Of a stretch of DNA of 64,000 bases, positions 1 through 7,636 are shown one piece after another. The DNA is from Quisquiliibacterium transsilvanicum (GTDB lineage: Bacteria > Pseudomonadota > Gammaproteobacteria > Burkholderiales > Burkholderiaceae_E). Positions within the stretch are counted from its first letter, which is position 1, and each line of letters starts with the position of its first letter. The notes below the pieces were generated by a model. It was not told the DNA's origin. It did no database searches and worked only from the letters and a program-made list of their open reading frames with translations. The translations under genes were made by a program, and so were the position numbers. The stretch spans positions 124,001 to 188,000 of the forward strand of contig NZ_JACHGB010000003.1 in the NCBI RefSeq assembly GCF_014202215.1, given 5' to 3'.

Positions 1-1346
1 CCGGGCGCCTGCTGCACGCATTCCTCGATCTCCTGCGGGCTCACCAGGAAGCCGCCCAGCCGCAGCGAATCGCCCATCCGGGCGCGGAACACGAAGCGGC
101 CGTCCGCGCAGGTGTGGCCCAGGTCGCCGGAGCGGTACCAGCCGTCCTCGAGGATCGCCTCGCGAGTCGCTTCCGGGTTGCCGAAGTAGCAGACCATCCG
201 CGACGAGGGCGCGAGGAACTCGAGCTCGCCGTCCTCGCCGTGCGCCAGCACCCGGCCGGTCTCGGGGTCGCGGGCACGCACCTGCGCCAGCGGGCTCACC
301 GTGAAGCCTCCGCCGTTGCGGCGCAGCTGCAACGGATCGCCGTCGCGGTTGCGCGCGAACAGCGCCTGGATCTCGCTGATTCCGTACAGCCCCAGCACCC
401 TGAGGCCCCGCGCATCGGCCTGTTCGACGATGTCGCCGAGCGCCGGGTTGAACGCGGCGAAGCCGACGAAGCGCAAGGTGGGAAAGGCCGGCGTGCGATC
501 GTTCTGCGCCAGCAGCTGGGCGATCGCATCGTCGGTGGCGTTCATGTGGGTGGCGCCGTGCGCGTCGATCGCCCGCGCGGCGGCGGCCGCATCCCAGGCC
601 GGCATCATTGCGAAGGGCCGGCCAGCGGCGATCATCGCCAGCGCGTTGCTGACGCCGAACACTCCGCACAGCGGCGGCGCCAGCAGCATCGTCGACTGCG
701 CGTCGATGCCGAAGCCATGCACCACGTCGAAGGCATGCGCCACCAGGGTGCGCTGGTCATGCAGCACGAACTTCGGCGCCTTGGTGGTCCCCGAGGTGGT
801 GAAGATCGCGCAGCCCGCGTCGGGCGCGGCATCGTCGCCGGCCAGCGGCGGCTGTTCGAGCAGGCCGGCATAGCGGCGGACCGCGATCCGCTCAGGCAGG
901 CCGGGCAGCGCGGCCGCTTCGCCCTCGTCGTAGGCCACCACGCACTCCAGCGCGGCCAGCGACGCGGGTGGGCAGCCGGCCAGCACGCCGGCGAAATCGG
1001 TGCGATCGAAGCCGGGCCAGGTCACCAGCACCCGCGCCCCGGAGCGCAGCAGGATGTCGGCCAGCTCCGCCGAGCGAAAGCGCGTGTTGACCGCGAGGCC
1101 GATCGCCCCCAGGCGCGCGCAGGCGAAGAAACACGCCAGCCATGCCGCGAGGTTGGGCAGCCAGATCGCAACGCGGTCGCCGCGCTGCACGCCCATCGCG
1201 CGCAGGGCCGCGGCCAGGCGCGCGCTCTCGTCCAGCAGATCCGGGTAGCTGACGGCGCGCTCGCGGTCGAACAGTGCAACCGCGTTGGTGCTGGCGCGCG
1301 CCGCGAGCAGCGCAGAAAGAGTGTCTGGGCGGTCGTGTGCTGTCAT
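1..1346 (-). CDS. Acyl-CoA synthetase / AMP-dependent ligase (3' end outside window)
   Basis: Class I adenylate-forming enzyme that activates a carboxylic acid as acyl-AMP and then as a CoA thioester. About 448 residues are visible and the C-terminus runs off the window. The phosphate-binding loop FTTSGTTKAPKF lies near residues 182-193, with the unusual TKAPK ending instead of TGKPK. A YGIS motif and the adenylate-binding GWYRSGDLG segment (near residue 410) follow, then the start of the C-terminal lid. The start ATG opens MTAHDRPDTL. Substrate cannot be told from sequence; medium- or short-chain or aromatic acids are all possible. It reads in the same direction as the DUF364-xerD pair, 102 bases downstream of the DUF364 stop codon. 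Confidence 0.85.
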   Translation of the reverse strand, partial: MTAHDRPDTLSALLAARASTNAVALFDRERAVSYPDLLDESARLAAALRAMGVQRGDRVAIWLPNLAAWLACFFACARLGAIGLAVNTRFRSAELADILLRSGARVLVTWPGFDRTDFAGVLAGCPPASLAALECVVAYDEGEAAALPGLPERIAVRRYAGLLEQPPLAGDDAAPDAGCAIFTTSGTTKAPKFVLHDQRTLVAHAFDVVHGFGIDAQSTMLLAPPLCGVFGVSNALAMIAAGRPFAMMPAWDAAAAARAIDAHGATHMNATDDAIAQLLAQNDRTPAFPTLRFVGFAAFNPALGDIVEQADARGLRVLGLYGISEIQALFARNRDGDPLQLRRNGGGFTVSPLAQVRARDPETGRVLAHGEDGELEFLAPSSRMVCYFGNPEATREAILEDGWYRSGDLGHTCADGRFVFRARMGDSLRLGGFLVSPQEIEECVQQAP

Positions 1347-1448
1347 CGTCGGGGCCGGCGGGGTGGGTGGATGGGTGGCGGCCGATTCTAGTCCAGTGAC
1401 TTGCGGGAAACGGTGCCGCAGGATCCAGGTCGCCGCGGCGGGCGTCGC

Positions 1449-2297
1449 TCAGCCCGCTGCCGCGAGCAGCGCCTCGACCCCGGGATAGCTCTCGCGCCGG
1501 ATGCAGTACTTGCGCACCGAGCCGCCCCAGGGCTCGCCGCGCGCGGCGGCCCCGACGAAGGCGTCGCGGTCGACCACGGCGCTGCCGCCCAGCAGCGTGA
1601 CCCCGCGCGCAAACAGCGGATCCGGCAGGAAGCCTCCGCCCGGACCGACCAGCGCGATGCTGTCTGCGCCGCGGCAGGCTTCCAGCACCTCGTCCAGCGT
1701 GTCGTTGAGCGCCAGCGTGGTCGTCGACAGCACCTTGTTGCAGGCGCCGAGCGCGCCCCGGTCCAGCGTCACCTCGTAACCATCGCGCGGCCCGGCCAGC
1801 GCGGGATCGAGTTCGATCACCACCAGCTGCGCGCCCGCCGCGACGATCCGGCTAGCCAGCCCTCCGAACAGCCCGACCATGCCGATGCGGTCCCCGGGCC
1901 GCGGGTCGAGCAGCCCCAGCGGATCGGAGGTCCAGTCGAGCACCTCGGGGCGCGCCAGCAGCAGTCCCTGGCAGATCGCATTGACCGCGGCGAGCCCGAG
2001 CACACGGTCGACCGGGTCCTGGCCGCGAAGACGGCGGGCCACCTCTAGTGCGGACCGGCCGGTGACGCCTGCGCCGGGAGCCGCAGCCCGCATGCGCTGC
2101 GGGGTGTCGCCCAGCAGCAGGTAGGACAGACCGATGCTGCCGTCGTCCAGCTCAAGTGCACAGAACTCGCTCTCCTTCGCGTCGCGGGCAAGGCGCTCGG
2201 GCAGGTGCAGGCTGTGCACCCGCGCGGGCGGCCGCACCGCGCAGATGCGTTCGGCGAGCGCGATCAGTTCGCCGGCGAAAGCTGCAACCATGCTCAT
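1449..2297 (-). CDS. DUF4213/DUF364 protein (putative heavy-metal chelation family)
   Basis: A 282-residue protein matching the DUF4213 + DUF364 architecture. The N-terminal alpha/beta part includes FCALELDDGSIGLSYLLLGD. The C-terminal Rossmann-like part has DRIGMVGLFGGL, a VIELDP strand end and VGPGGGFLPDPLFARGV. Family members are annotated as putative metal-chelating proteins and their biochemical role is not established. The start is the ATG whose last two bases belong to the xerD stop codon (ATGA overlap), so the two genes are translationally coupled. A second ATG two codons later is also possible. It has no signal peptide and should be cytoplasmic. Function is inferred from the family only. 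Confidence 0.7.
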   Translation of the reverse strand: MSMVAAFAGELIALAERICAVRPPARVHSLHLPERLARDAKESEFCALELDDGSIGLSYLLLGDTPQRMRAAAPGAGVTGRSALEVARRLRGQDPVDRVLGLAAVNAICQGLLLARPEVLDWTSDPLGLLDPRPGDRIGMVGLFGGLASRIVAAGAQLVVIELDPALAGPRDGYEVTLDRGALGACNKVLSTTTLALNDTLDEVLEACRGADSIALVGPGGGFLPDPLFARGVTLLGGSAVVDRDAFVGAAARGEPWGGSVRKYCIRRESYPGVEALLAAAG

Positions 2298-3232
2298 CCC
2301 CTCGGGTGGTGCCGCGCATGCAGCGACTTCAGCCGCTCGCGCGCGACGTGGGTGTAGATCTGCGTGGTGGAGATGTCGGCATGACCCAGCAGCATCTGCA
2401 CCACGCGCAGGTCGGCGCCGTGGTTGAGCAGATGGGTGGCGAAGGCATGGCGCAGGGTGTGCGGCGACAGCGGCGCCAGCACCCCGGCGCGCAGCGCGTG
2501 GGCCTTGATCAGCTTCCAGAACATCTGCCGGGTCATGGGCCCGCCGCGCCGGGTCACGAACAGGGCATCGGCGCTGCGCCCGCCCAACAGGCCGGCGCGC
2601 GCCTCGTCGAGATAGCGCTCGATCCAGTGCCTGGCCTCCTCGCCAAGCGGCACCAGCCGCTCCCGGTCGCCCTTGCCGACCACCCGTATCACGCCCTCGA
2701 CGAGGCCGACCTCGACGGTGCGCAACGAGACCAGCTCGCTGACGCGCAGCCCGGTGGCGTAGAGCACCTCCAGCATGGCCCGATCGCGCAGCCCCAGGGG
2801 CTGCGCCAGGTCGGGCGCCGCCAGCAGCGCCTCCACCTGCCGCTCCGACAGGGTCGAGGGGAAGCGCTGCGGCTGCCGGGCCGAGCGGATGTGCAGCGTG
2901 GGGTCCTCGTCGCGGCGGCCCTGGCGCACCAGCCAGCGGAACCAGCGCCTGAACACCGTCAGCCGACGGTTGCTGCTGGTGGGGCGGGACGTGGGGTGCC
3001 GCTCGGCGATGTACGCCTGCAGGTCGCCCGGGCCGGCGGCCTCGAGGGCGGTGGCGGACCGCGACCGCAGCCAGGCGGCGAACTGGACGAGGTCGCGCCG
3101 ATAGGCCAGCAGCGTGTTGCGGGCGAGCCCGTCCTCCAGCATCAGCGCGTCGCAGAAGGCGTCGATGCCGGCGAGGTCCTGCGCGGGCACCTCGCCGCGG
3201 GCGATGGGGTCCACGGCGTCGATCACGGTCAT
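2294..3232 (-). CDS. xerD: Tyrosine recombinase XerD
   Basis: Site-specific recombinase acting with XerC at dif to resolve chromosome dimers. At 312 residues it is close to the usual 295-310. The N-terminal core-binding SAM-like domain covers about residues 20-105 and the catalytic domain about 125-305. All catalytic residues are visible: R163 in ATGLRVSEL, K187 in GKGDRER, H258 and R261 in SPHTLRHAF, H284 in LGHADIS, and the nucleophile Y293 in TQIYTHV. An in-frame stop lies four codons upstream of the chosen ATG, so the upstream 12-bp repeats do not extend it. It is coupled to the downstream DUF364 gene by a 4-base overlap. Confidence 0.95.
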   Translation of the reverse strand: MTVIDAVDPIARGEVPAQDLAGIDAFCDALMLEDGLARNTLLAYRRDLVQFAAWLRSRSATALEAAGPGDLQAYIAERHPTSRPTSSNRRLTVFRRWFRWLVRQGRRDEDPTLHIRSARQPQRFPSTLSERQVEALLAAPDLAQPLGLRDRAMLEVLYATGLRVSELVSLRTVEVGLVEGVIRVVGKGDRERLVPLGEEARHWIERYLDEARAGLLGGRSADALFVTRRGGPMTRQMFWKLIKAHALRAGVLAPLSPHTLRHAFATHLLNHGADLRVVQMLLGHADISTTQIYTHVARERLKSLHARHHPRG

Positions 3233-3254
3233 CGCGACATGCTAGCCGACGCGC

Positions 3255-3374
3255 GGGCTGGAGCACGGGCTGGAGCACGGGCTGGAGCACGGGCTGGAGC
3301 ACGGGCTGGAGCACGGGCCGACGCACGGGCTGGAGCACGGGCCGACGCACGGGCTGGAGCGCGGGTCGACGCGC
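3255..3374. repeat. 12-bp tandem repeat array, 10 units
   Basis: Ten contiguous 12-bp units lie between the divergent xerD and AEC permease genes. Six units read GGGCTGGAGCAC, two read GGGCCGACGCAC, and the last two are GGGCTGGAGCGC and GGGTCGACGCGC. A degenerate unit precedes them at 3243-3254. The first units are identical and the later ones alternate between the two versions, as expected from slippage or unequal exchange. The array fills most of the 181-base divergent intergenic region, so unit number sets the spacing of any xerD promoter elements. Confidence 0.95.
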
Positions 3375-3399
3375 AGCCCCCGCGCCGCCCCCGCCCCGC

Positions 3400-3405
3400 T
3401 ACACT
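3400..3405 (+). promoter_or_regulatory. -10-like hexamer TACACT, possible leaderless promoter
   Basis: TACACT ends 8 bases before the GTG start of the AEC permease gene. A start site about 7 bases downstream would place the mRNA 5' end at or next to the start codon, and no Shine-Dalgarno is visible. No clear -35 is seen because the 12-bp repeat array lies just upstream. Confidence 0.3.
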
Positions 3406-3413
3406 GCCCACCC

Positions 3414-4340
3414 GTGAACATCCCCGCCCTGCTGTTCCCGGACCTCGCGCTGATCCTCATCGGCTGGCTGCTCTACCGCCATGCCGGGCTGGGGGCGCAG
3501 TTCTGGGCCGGAGCCGAGCGGCTGGTCTACTACGTGCTGTTTCCGGCGCTGCTGTTCGGGGCCATCGTGCGCAACCCGCTGTCGGCGGGCGAGTCGCTGC
3601 CGATGATCGCGGCGGCGCTGGGCGCCTTCGGAGTCGGGGTGCTGCTGGGCTTCGCTGCCCGGCCGGCGCTGCGCCCGGTCGAAACCCTGTTCGCCTCCGG
3701 CGTGCAGTGCGCGTTCCGCTTCAACACCTACATCACTCTGGCGCTTGCGCTGAGGATCGGCGGCAGCGAAGGCCTGTCGCTGTGCGCGCTGATCGTCGGC
3801 TTCGTGGTGCCGCTGGCCAACCTGGCGGCGGTCTACGCGCTGGCCCGGCACTCGGGCGCCGGCGTGCTCGCCGAACTGGCGCGCAACCCGCTGGTGCTCG
3901 CCACCCTGGCCGGCGTGGCGACCAAGGCCGCCGGGCTGCAGATGCCGGAGCCGATGGACGCGACCCTGCAGCGGCTCGGACAGGCCGCGCTCACGCTGGG
4001 GCTGCTGTGTGTCGGCGCCGGACTGCGGCTGGAGCGCCCGGCCGCCGACGCCCCCGGTGCCGACCCGGCGCGCCGGCGCAGCGCGCTCCAGCTCACCGCC
4101 TGGTTCACCGCGACCAAGCTGGTGGCGATGCCACTGACGGCGCTGCTGATCGCCCGCGCGCTGCAGCTACCGCCGCTGCACGCCACGATCGCCGTGATGT
4201 TCGCTGCCATGCCCACCGCGCCCGCTTCCTACGTCCTGGCCACCCGGATGGGAGGTGACGGCCCCTTCGTCGCCTGGCTGATCACGGTGTCGCTGCTGGC
4301 CTCGCTGGCGGGCATTCCTTTCTGGATCGCGCTCGCCTGA
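3414..4340 (+). CDS. AEC family transporter (auxin efflux carrier type permease)
   Basis: A 308-residue inner-membrane permease with about ten predicted hydrophobic helices in the AEC arrangement. Conserved features include the N-terminal LLYRHAGLG, FPALLFGAIVRNPL, the helix-breaking FRFNTYITLAL segment near residue 105, RNPLVLATLAG, and AAMPTAPASYVLATRMGGD near the C-terminus. Bacterial relatives carry malonate, malate or other small organic acids; the substrate here is unknown. The start is a GTG without a clear Shine-Dalgarno, 8 bases after a TACACT hexamer. The mrp operon begins 33 bases downstream, but an operon link is uncertain because a separate -10-like hexamer precedes mrpA. Confidence 0.88.
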   Translation: MNIPALLFPDLALILIGWLLYRHAGLGAQFWAGAERLVYYVLFPALLFGAIVRNPLSAGESLPMIAAALGAFGVGVLLGFAARPALRPVETLFASGVQCAFRFNTYITLALALRIGGSEGLSLCALIVGFVVPLANLAAVYALARHSGAGVLAELARNPLVLATLAGVATKAAGLQMPEPMDATLQRLGQAALTLGLLCVGAGLRLERPAADAPGADPARRRSALQLTAWFTATKLVAMPLTALLIARALQLPPLHATIAVMFAAMPTAPASYVLATRMGGDGPFVAWLITVSLLASLAGIPFWIALA

Positions 4341-4358
4341 GCCGACGCCGGAGGTCCG

Positions 4359-4364
4359 TACAAT
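4359..4364 (+). promoter_or_regulatory. -10-like hexamer TACAAT before mrpA, possible leaderless promoter
   Basis: TACAAT matches five of six consensus positions and ends 9 bases before the mrpA ATG. The intervening bases contain no Shine-Dalgarno. The GGAGG at 4350-4354 lies too far upstream to serve the ATG, so the transcript may start at or beside the ATG. Confidence 0.35.
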
Positions 4365-4373
4365 CGGGCATCC

Positions 4374-7292
4374 ATGAAGCTCACAATCCTGCTCCTCCTG
4401 CCCTTCGCCGGCAGCGTGCTTGCCGCGCTGCTGCCGGCGAACGCGCGCAACCGCGAAGCCTGGCTGGCCGGGCTGGTCGCGCTCGCAGGAACCGTCCTGA
4501 CGGCCTCGCTCTACCCGGACATCGCGCTCGGCAACACGGTCCGCCACGAGATCGCCTGGCTGCCGGGGCTTGGCCTGAACTTCGTGCTGCGCGTCGACGG
4601 CTTCGCCTGGCTGTTCGCGATGCTGATCCTGGTGATCGGCCTGCTGGTGGTGGTCTACGCGCGCTACTACATGTCGCCGTCGGACCCGGTCCCGCGCTTC
4701 TTCGCCTTCTTCCTCGCGTTCATGGGCTCGATGCTGGGCATCGTCCTCTCCGGCAACCTGGTGCAGATGGTCCTGTTCTGGGAGATGACCAGCCTCGCGT
4801 CCTTCATGCTGATCGGCTACTGGCACCACCGGCCGGACGCGCGGCGAGGGGCGCGAATGGCGCTGACGGTCACGGTGGCGGGCGGGCTGTGCCTGCTGGC
4901 GGGCATCCTGATGCTGGGCCGGGTGGTCGGCAGCTACGACCTGGATCGGGTGCTCGCCGCGGGCGACCTGGTCCGCGGGCACGACTGGTACCTGCCGATC
5001 CTGGTGCTGGTCGCGCTGGGGGCGCTGACCAAGAGCGCGCAGTTCCCCTTCCATTTCTGGCTGCCCCGCGCGATGGCTGCGCCCACCCCGGTCTCGGCCT
5101 ACCTCCACTCGGCGACCATGGTCAAGGCCGGGGTCTTCCTGCTCACGCGCTTCTGGCCGGTGCTCGCCGGCACGCCGGAGTGGTCCTGGATCATCGGCGG
5201 CGCGGGGCTGTGCACGCTGCTGATCGGCGCCTTCGTGGCGATCTTCCAGCAGGACCTCAAGGGGCTGCTCGCCTACTCGACACTCAGCCACCTCGGGCTG
5301 ATCATGCTGCTGCTGGGCATCGGCACCCCGCTGGCCGCGGTGGCGGCGATCTTCCACACCATGAACCATGCGACCTTCAAGGCCTCGCTGTTCATGGCGG
5401 CAGGCATCATCGACCACGAGACCGGCACGCGCGACATTCGCCGCCTCAGCGGACTTTGGCGGCCGATGCCGCGCACTGCTGCGCTGGCCATCATCGCGGC
5501 TGCGGCGATGGCCGGGGTGCCGCTGCTCAACGGCTTCCTCTCCAAGGAGATGTTCTTCGCCGAGGCGGTGCTGGCCGGCTCCGAGAACGACTACCGGATG
5601 GCGGTGGCGGCGACGGTCGCCGGCCTGTTCAGCGTGACCTACTCGCTGCGCTTCATCCATGACGTGTTCTTCGGGCCGAAGGCGACCGACCTGCCCCGCG
5701 AGCCGCATGAGCCGCCGGGCTGGATGCGCTTCCCGGTCGAGCTGCTGGTGCTGGCCTGCCTCGTGGTGGGCATGGTGCCGGAGTACACCGTCGGCCCCGC
5801 GCTGAAGTTCGCCGCCGCTTCGGTGCTGGGCGCCGACATGCCGGCCTACAGCCTGTCCGGCTGGCATGGGCTGAACCTGCCGCTGGTGATGAGCCTGACT
5901 GCCCTCGCCGGGGGCACGCTGCTCTATCTGCTGCTGCAGCGGCACCTGAAGCTGCACACCGTGGAGCGCACTCCCCTGGTCCACCGCTTCGACGGTCAGC
6001 GCGTGTTCGACCGCATCCTGGTCGGCATCAACGCCACCGCCGTGCGGCTCGAGCATCTGCTCGGAACCCGCCGGCTGCAGGTGCAGCTGGAGCTGGTGAT
6101 TCTCGCGGTGCTCGCCGCGGCCCTCGTGCCGGCGGTGTCGGAAGGCTTTTCCTGGCTGCGGGCGGCGCCCACGCCAGTGGACCCCGTGCTGTCGGCGCTG
6201 TGGGCGGTGGGCATCGCCTCGGCGATCGGCGCCGCCTGGCAGGCCAAGTACCACCGGCTCGCCGCGCTGGCGATGATGGGGGTGTCCGGGCTGGTCACCT
6301 GCGTGACCTTCGTCTGGTATTCGGCCCCCGACCTCGCGCTTACCCAGCTGATGGTGGAGACCGTGACGATGGTGCTGCTGCTGCTCGGCCTGCGCTGGCT
6401 GCCCCCGCGCCGCGAGCCGGCCGAGATGGGCACGACCGCGAAGTTCTCGGCCCGCGTGCGGCGCGCCCGCGACCTTGCGGTGGCCATCGCCGCGGGCGGG
6501 GCGATCGCCGCGCTGGCCTACGCGGCGCTGACCCGTCCGCGCGGACCCGGAATGGCCTCCTTCTTCATCGAGCGGGCGCTGCCAGAGGGCGGCGGCGCGA
6601 ACGTGGTCAACGTGCTGCTGGTGGACTTCCGCAGCCTCGACACGCTGGGCGAGATCACCGTGCTGGGCATCGTCGCACTGACGGTCTATGCGCTGCTGCG
6701 CCGCTTCCGTCCCGCGCCCGAGAGCGTCCGGGTGCCGGCGCAGCGCGCCGAACAGCCGGCGCGCGGCGCCGAGGCGGCGCGCCCCGGGGCCGACGCAGAG
6801 ACGGGCTACCTGATGGTGCCGGCGCTCTACATGCGGCTGCTGTTCCCCATCCTGGTGGTGGTCGCGGTGTTCTTCTTCGTGCGCGGACACAACCTGCCCG
6901 GCGGCGGCTTCGTGGCGGGACTGATCCTGGCCGCTGCCGTCATCCTCCAGTACATGGCCGGGGGCACGGCCTGGACCGAGGACCGCCTCAGGATGCGCCC
7001 GCACAGGTGGATCGGCGTTGGCCTGCTGACCGCCCTTGCCACCGGGCTGGGCGCCTGGGTCTTCGGCTATCCGCTGCTCACCAGCCACTCGCCGCACCCG
7101 CAGCTGCCCTGGCTGGGCGAGGTGCCGATGCCCAGCGCCTTCGCTTTCGACCTGGGCGTCTTCGCGCTCGTCGTCGGCTCCACGGTGCTGGTGCTGGTCT
7201 CGCTGGCGCACCAGTCGGTGCGCAGCCATCGCGTGGCGCAGGAGGCCGGGCCACCGCCCGACGCGGCGCCGCCGGACGCGGAACCCGCCTGA
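4374..7292 (+). CDS. mrpA: Mrp/Mnh/Pha Na+(K+)/H+ antiporter subunit A fused to subunit B
   Basis: Largest subunit of the hetero-oligomeric cation/proton antiporter in the inner membrane, homologous to complex I NuoL. The 972-residue protein has the proton-antiporter core over about residues 60-480, with the key glutamate near 137 in FWEMTS and the lysine near 220 in TKSAQFPFHFWLP. Further domains follow, and a C-terminal MnhB-type domain from about residue 815 contains RGHNLPGGGFVAGL. No separate mrpB is present, so this is the A-B fused form, as in PhaAB of other proteobacteria. The last codon overlaps the mrpC start as ATGA. Confidence 0.95.
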   Translation: MKLTILLLLPFAGSVLAALLPANARNREAWLAGLVALAGTVLTASLYPDIALGNTVRHEIAWLPGLGLNFVLRVDGFAWLFAMLILVIGLLVVVYARYYMSPSDPVPRFFAFFLAFMGSMLGIVLSGNLVQMVLFWEMTSLASFMLIGYWHHRPDARRGARMALTVTVAGGLCLLAGILMLGRVVGSYDLDRVLAAGDLVRGHDWYLPILVLVALGALTKSAQFPFHFWLPRAMAAPTPVSAYLHSATMVKAGVFLLTRFWPVLAGTPEWSWIIGGAGLCTLLIGAFVAIFQQDLKGLLAYSTLSHLGLIMLLLGIGTPLAAVAAIFHTMNHATFKASLFMAAGIIDHETGTRDIRRLSGLWRPMPRTAALAIIAAAAMAGVPLLNGFLSKEMFFAEAVLAGSENDYRMAVAATVAGLFSVTYSLRFIHDVFFGPKATDLPREPHEPPGWMRFPVELLVLACLVVGMVPEYTVGPALKFAAASVLGADMPAYSLSGWHGLNLPLVMSLTALAGGTLLYLLLQRHLKLHTVERTPLVHRFDGQRVFDRILVGINATAVRLEHLLGTRRLQVQLELVILAVLAAALVPAVSEGFSWLRAAPTPVDPVLSALWAVGIASAIGAAWQAKYHRLAALAMMGVSGLVTCVTFVWYSAPDLALTQLMVETVTMVLLLLGLRWLPPRREPAEMGTTAKFSARVRRARDLAVAIAAGGAIAALAYAALTRPRGPGMASFFIERALPEGGGANVVNVLLVDFRSLDTLGEITVLGIVALTVYALLRRFRPAPESVRVPAQRAEQPARGAEAARPGADAETGYLMVPALYMRLLFPILVVVAVFFFVRGHNLPGGGFVAGLILAAAVILQYMAGGTAWTEDRLRMRPHRWIGVGLLTALATGLGAWVFGYPLLTSHSPHPQLPWLGEVPMPSAFAFDLGVFALVVGSTVLVLVSLAHQSVRSHRVAQEAGPPPDAAPPDAEPA

Positions 7293-7636
7293 TGGAAGTC
7301 GTCTTCGCACTCGCCATCGGCGCGATGGTCGGCTCCGGCGTGTGGCTGGTGCTGCGTCCCCGGACCTTCCAGGTGATCATGGGGCTGTCGCTGATCTCCT
7401 ACGGCGTCAACCTGTTCATCTTCGGCATGGGCCGCCTGGTGGTCGGGCGCCCCCCGGTGGTGGATGCTGCCAGTGCGGCCGACCCGGCGAGCCTGGCCGA
7501 CCCGGTCCCGCAGGCGCTGGTGCTCACCGCCATCGTGATCGGCTTCGCGATGACGGCGCTGTTCCTGGTCGTGCTGCTGGCCTCACGGGGGCTCACCGGC
7601 ACCGACCACGTCGATGGCAGGGAGCCGCCCGAATGA
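7292..7636 (+). CDS. mrpC: Mrp antiporter subunit C
   Basis: A 114-residue NuoK-like membrane subunit with three hydrophobic helices. The family pattern GLSLISYGVNLFIFGMG, then DPVPQALVLTAIVIGFAM and a final helix, is intact. The start ATG overlaps the mrpA stop (ATGA) and its own stop overlaps the mrpD start, so translation is coupled on both sides. Confidence 0.95.
   Translation: MEVVFALAIGAMVGSGVWLVLRPRTFQVIMGLSLISYGVNLFIFGMGRLVVGRPPVVDAASAADPASLADPVPQALVLTAIVIGFAMTALFLVVLLASRGLTGTDHVDGREPPE

Noticed and set aside
3255-3374. Repeat array considered as an N-terminal extension of xerD
   Set aside because: An in-frame TAG lies between the array and the xerD ATG, so it cannot be translated into XerD.
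4167-7310. Long minus-strand frame opposite mrpA
   Set aside because: Composition is typical of antisense GC-rich sequence (His, Gln, Arg, Gly) with no domain. The plus strand encodes the MrpA family throughout.
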